NCBI GenBank assembly: GCA_958417695.1
Contig: CATZDQ010000059.1
Location: 1 to 8,960 of the forward strand
DNA: 8,960 bases
Source: an uncultured Clostridiaceae bacterium
GTDB taxonomy: Bacteria; Bacillota; Clostridia; TANB77; CAG-508
Direction of reading: 5' to 3'
The notes beneath the pieces are model-generated. The model saw nothing but the letters and a program-made list of their open reading frames with translations. It did no database searches and had not been told where the DNA came from. Both the position numbers and the translations under genes were made by a program. Below are positions 6,391 through 8,960 of this stretch, one piece after another; within the stretch, counting starts at the first letter, position 1; every line of letters starts with the position of its first letter.

Positions 6391-6742
6391 CTAAACTAGT
6401 ACAGGGAATGATAGCTACAAATAAGATACCTACTATACTAGAAAATAATAAAATTTGTTTGACGTTTTTGAAAATGGCGGTATGATATTTTAATAATAAG
6501 TAATAGAGTATAGATAATGTTATCCATATCCCCATAAACATAAGAGCATTCAGAATATATTCTGAAGAGGTTAATGCAGTTGTAAAGGTATAACTATACA
6601 TATAAATAAAGCGATAAACACTGTGGTTTTGTAGCAGATAGATAACAGATGGTAGTGCAAATATAGCACTAATGGCTATATAAAAAACCACTAGCATTTG
6701 TTTTTTAGAAACTTCTCTTTTTCCTCTTTGATTTATCTTCAT
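6353..6742 (-). CDS. GT87/MptB-like membrane glycosyltransferase, N-terminal part (frameshifted gene)
   Basis: This 129-residue frame begins with a basic stretch (MKINQRGKREVSKKQ), then three hydrophobic helices (about 16-36, 65-84 and 97-113), and ends in SLDVYSYIAN (116-125). That motif contains the acidic residue (D118) expected in the first large external loop of GT-C enzymes. Translation then hits a stop after RMGR, exactly where the family continues into GW..(K/H)Y..NPYY. The continuation lies in the +1 frame 37 bases before this stop (see 6390-5266). The start ATG has AGAGAGG about ten bases upstream, a slightly long spacing, and lies 18 bases after the preceding gene's stop, suggesting an operon and translational coupling. 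Read alone, this fragment would lack nearly all of the membrane domain and be inactive. Confidence 0.75.
   Translation of the reverse strand: MKINQRGKREVSKKQMLVVFYIAISAIFALPSVIYLLQNHSVYRFIYMYSYTFTTALTSSEYILNALMFMGIWITLSILYYLLLKYHTAIFKNVKQILLFSSIVGILFVAIIPCTSLDVYSYIANRMGR
6364..6370 (-). other. Single-base insertion splitting the MptB-like glycosyltransferase
   Basis: On the coding strand the sequence around 6370-6361 reads AACCGGATGG. Removing one C of the CC pair (opposite G6367/G6368) gives Asn-Gly-Trp-Val-Asp, so DVYSYIAN runs directly into GWVDSHYQENPYY, as expected for this family. As read, the 0 frame uses a CGG codon, unusual in this AT-rich DNA, and stops 12 bases later. The repaired gene is 492 codons including the stop. 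Confidence 0.75.
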
Positions 6743-6760
6743 ATTGATTAGTCCTCTCTC

Positions 6761-8584
6761 TTATAAAATCTGGTAAATACAGCCTGCTTCATTCTGATAT
6801 ATACACGTTTCTTCTTCTAGTCCTAAATTTTTTCCAATTGCTTTATAAATTTCACTTTCATAAAAACATACTACATAAGTGTATTGTCTATTCGTACATC
6901 GTATAATGGCTTGTTCTAAATTTTCTCTTCCCTCATCTTCAAAGCCAGTTAAAGAACGTATCCAAGTAGTCTGGCTATTTTCTGCTATAAATAGCAAATC
7001 TTTTTGTGCTTCTTTCCATGGAATTTGCATTTCTTTTTCTAAATAAGTTAATATTGCTAACTGACCTCTATCTAAATTTCGTACTTGACTTGTTATCATT
7101 GTTTTATTGAAACTATAAATATCCATAGTAGTTGTGATATCTTCTTTTGCATAGGTATCATATACCAAATAAGAGGGTCTTTGCCATATAGAAAATAAAC
7201 ATAAACCTATATAACAGATAGTATATAAATTGGTAATATATTTTCCATTTTGACCTTTTTGTCTAAATAAACACATGCCTTCACAATGACAAGCAATTAA
7301 TAGCCCCCATAAAATGTACGCATTTTTATAAAAATAATAGGCTGAACATATTTGATATTGTTTAGCTATCCATAAAATTAACATATAGATAAGAGTGACT
7401 ATAAGGGCAATATGGATATTTGAAATATTGGTTTTTTCCTTTCGATATCGGTAAAAACTATATAATGCAAAAGGTACAAATAGTATAAAATTAGACCATA
7501 GATTTTTATAAATGCTACCATCACGTTCTAATCCTGTAGTATGCACATCTAAAATTTGTGGTATTAACAAATAAGTAACACCTATTATGCCTGTTATTCC
7601 TAAAAGAACGCCAATATTAATCATGAATTGTTTTGTGTTATCTAACCTTTGTCGTTTTCTTCTTAAAAAATAAAGCAATTCAACTATATATACAATAGGT
7701 GCAAAAAGACAATAAGAAAATAATAAAGCAATATTATAGAAAAATAAAATTATCATTACATAGAAATTTTTCTTATTTTCTTCCGGATTTTCTATGCATT
7801 CTTTTTCTTGTACTTGTCTACTTTGTTCCTGCAATACTATTAAAATACTAAAAATTACCCATAAACTAAGACCTAAATAATGAAAGCCACTAATCCAACT
7901 ATTTAAAGGATACCCTACTCCATAAAGTATAGTAAATAAAGCGATTAATACCCCACTATGGTTAGCCTGCTTTTTCCTTTTACATAGAAAATAAAATGAA
8001 AGCATGGTTAAGAAAAAGATAGTCGCTTCCCATGCTATATAGACAGGATATACATTGACAGTCCCTATCCATGGTTTGAAAACTTTAAAAAGTAAACCAA
8101 CATTGGTATAAGCCATAGGCATAAAGTGAGGATATGTTGTATTATTATAAGTTGCTTTATCAGCAAGGACTGTATTTTCTGAAAATTCTCTAGCCGCTTT
8201 ATAATGTTCTATTGCATCCATAGAAACATATTTTAACTTATCCATGGTTCCAAAATTAATATATAGCATGACAAAAGTGATACATAAAAAGATAATGCTA
8301 ACTACTATATCTTGTTTATCCAATTGATAGGCTTGTATTTTTTTCTTTTTCCATAATACTCCCATGCCAACGATACATACTAGTACATTGACAATTGTTA
8401 GATTGGCTAAAGTAATAGGAATTTGACATAGATTATAGATATAGCATAAAAAAGTATGGTAACTCATCCAAACAAGTAAGCATAAAACACTTGCTTGAAT
8501 AAGATTTGCTTTTCTTTGTTTTTTAGGTAGAAGCATACCTATTAGCCATATACTAACATCTAGAAGAATATATAAAATTTCCAT
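6761..8584 (-). CDS. Large polytopic membrane protein, GT-C-like, function unassigned
   Basis: This is a 607-residue protein with about 12-13 hydrophobic helices over residues 5-467, followed by a hydrophilic C-terminal region of about 140 residues, probably outside the cell. I cannot name the family. The architecture (many helices, a long first external loop, a soluble C-terminal tail) resembles GT-C glycosyltransferases. The loop after the fourth helix has SMDAIEHYKAAREF (D123), similar to the acidic-residue loop in such enzymes, followed by TYPHFMPMAY. The tail contains several Cys (C563, C573, C594, C602) without a recognisable motif. The start is supported by GAGGAAGG four to seven bases upstream. 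The gene lies 66 bases after the DUF2142-type gene and 18 bases before the MptB-like gene, suggesting an operon for a surface glycan. An O-antigen-polymerase-like role is also conceivable. The membrane assignment is firm; the activity is inference. Confidence 0.65.
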   Translation of the reverse strand: MEILYILLDVSIWLIGMLLPKKQRKANLIQASVLCLLVWMSYHTFLCYIYNLCQIPITLANLTIVNVLVCIVGMGVLWKKKKIQAYQLDKQDIVVSIIFLCITFVMLYINFGTMDKLKYVSMDAIEHYKAAREFSENTVLADKATYNNTTYPHFMPMAYTNVGLLFKVFKPWIGTVNVYPVYIAWEATIFFLTMLSFYFLCKRKKQANHSGVLIALFTILYGVGYPLNSWISGFHYLGLSLWVIFSILIVLQEQSRQVQEKECIENPEENKKNFYVMIILFFYNIALLFSYCLFAPIVYIVELLYFLRRKRQRLDNTKQFMINIGVLLGITGIIGVTYLLIPQILDVHTTGLERDGSIYKNLWSNFILFVPFALYSFYRYRKEKTNISNIHIALIVTLIYMLILWIAKQYQICSAYYFYKNAYILWGLLIACHCEGMCLFRQKGQNGKYITNLYTICYIGLCLFSIWQRPSYLVYDTYAKEDITTTMDIYSFNKTMITSQVRNLDRGQLAILTYLEKEMQIPWKEAQKDLLFIAENSQTTWIRSLTGFEDEGRENLEQAIIRCTNRQYTYVVCFYESEIYKAIGKNLGLEEETCIYQNEAGCIYQIL

Positions 8585-8650
8585 TTTCCTTCCTCTTTCG
8601 TTTTCTATTTAGATTTTTACTCATTACTTATTTTTCTAGATACTTTTTCT

Positions 8651-8960
8651 TTATAGATGATATACCATTATAGAAATAATAACATAGATTTGTAATAGTA
8701 AAGCTACTATTCCCATATTTCTACTTATCTTAGGCATATCTAAGAACTTACCACCAAGTAATAAGCAAATCGGTAATAAAATAGGAATTAAGTAACGCCC
8801 TTGTATACCAGCTATATATTCTAAGCCTGGTGCTGACCATTCAATAAACATAGCCATAAAGATTAATCCTACAACCGCTAAAATAATAATGCCTATGCCT
8901 ATTTTTTCTAACATACTAAAATCTGTTTTCTTCTCTTTCCCACATATACTAACTGTAAAC
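8651..8960 (-). CDS. DUF2142-type membrane protein, C-terminal fragment (start outside the window)
   Basis: The frame is open to the window edge (the last full codon is 8959-8957) and ends at TAA 8653-8651, so about 102 residues are visible. Although an ATG occurs at 8914, there is no stop between it and the edge, and the residues before it (…GKEKKTDFS) read as the cytoplasmic loop before a helix, so it is almost certainly internal. Three hydrophobic helices are seen. Between the first two lies IAGIQGRYLIPILLP, matching the conserved xGxQGRYxxPxLP signature near the end of DUF2142 proteins. These are putative GT-C membrane glycosyltransferases found in cell-wall polysaccharide loci. Its position upstream of two other glycosyltransferase-like membrane genes supports that role. 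The donor and product cannot be told. Confidence 0.75.
   Translation of the reverse strand, partial: FTVSICGKEKKTDFSMLEKIGIGIIILAVVGLIFMAMFIEWSAPGLEYIAGIQGRYLIPILLPICLLLGGKFLDMPKISRNMGIVALLLQIYVIISIMVYHL

Noticed and set aside
8912..8914. A small 87-residue membrane protein starting at 8914
   Set aside because: The frame stays open upstream to the window edge and the sequence matches the C-terminal end of DUF2142 proteins, so this is an internal Met.
1..8960. CRISPR arrays, tRNA or rRNA genes, transposase genes
   Set aside because: I looked on both strands and saw no regularly spaced direct repeats, no tRNA-like cloverleaf with conserved T-loop sequence, and no transposase or integrase motifs.

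Overview
The window is AT-rich (by eye roughly one third G+C). Every gene I can support is on the minus strand, so transcription runs from high to low coordinates. The purine-rich Shine-Dalgarno sequences, a TTG start, a Pol I whose proofreading residues are missing, and a QueH-type epoxyqueuosine reductase suggest a low-GC Bacillota, most likely a Clostridia/Lachnospiraceae-type gut anaerobe. That assignment is inference; no rRNA or other marker gene is present.

Layout in transcription order: (1) 8960-8651, the 3' end of a DUF2142-type membrane protein whose start lies outside the window. (2) 8584-6761, a 607-residue polytopic membrane protein that looks GT-C-like but that I cannot name. (3) 6742-5266, one GT87/MptB-like polyprenol-sugar-dependent glycosyltransferase split into two open frames by a single extra base near 6367. 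Its last 16 or so codons lie in a 48-bp palindromic repeat (5274-5321). (4) 5235-4681, queH, the last step of queuosine synthesis. (5) 4506-2971, a GT39/PMT-type membrane glycosyltransferase. (6) 2806-96, polA, split by a one-base frameshift at the linker between the 5'-nuclease and polymerase halves. (7) 51-1, the first codons of an unidentified downstream gene.

The four membrane proteins are probably one locus that builds or decorates a cell-surface glycan, using lipid-linked sugars on the outer face of the membrane. No nucleotide-sugar enzymes, flippase or polymerase are visible, so the glycan cannot be named. queH and polA are housekeeping genes next to this locus, and nothing in the sequence ties them to it functionally. 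There is no gene-free stretch longer than about 175 bases.

I did not find a new biological system. The points that deserve checking are the two single-base frameshifts (polA and the MptB-like gene), which could be real lesions or sequence errors, the palindromic repeat that supplies a protein C-terminus, and the unassigned 607-residue membrane protein.
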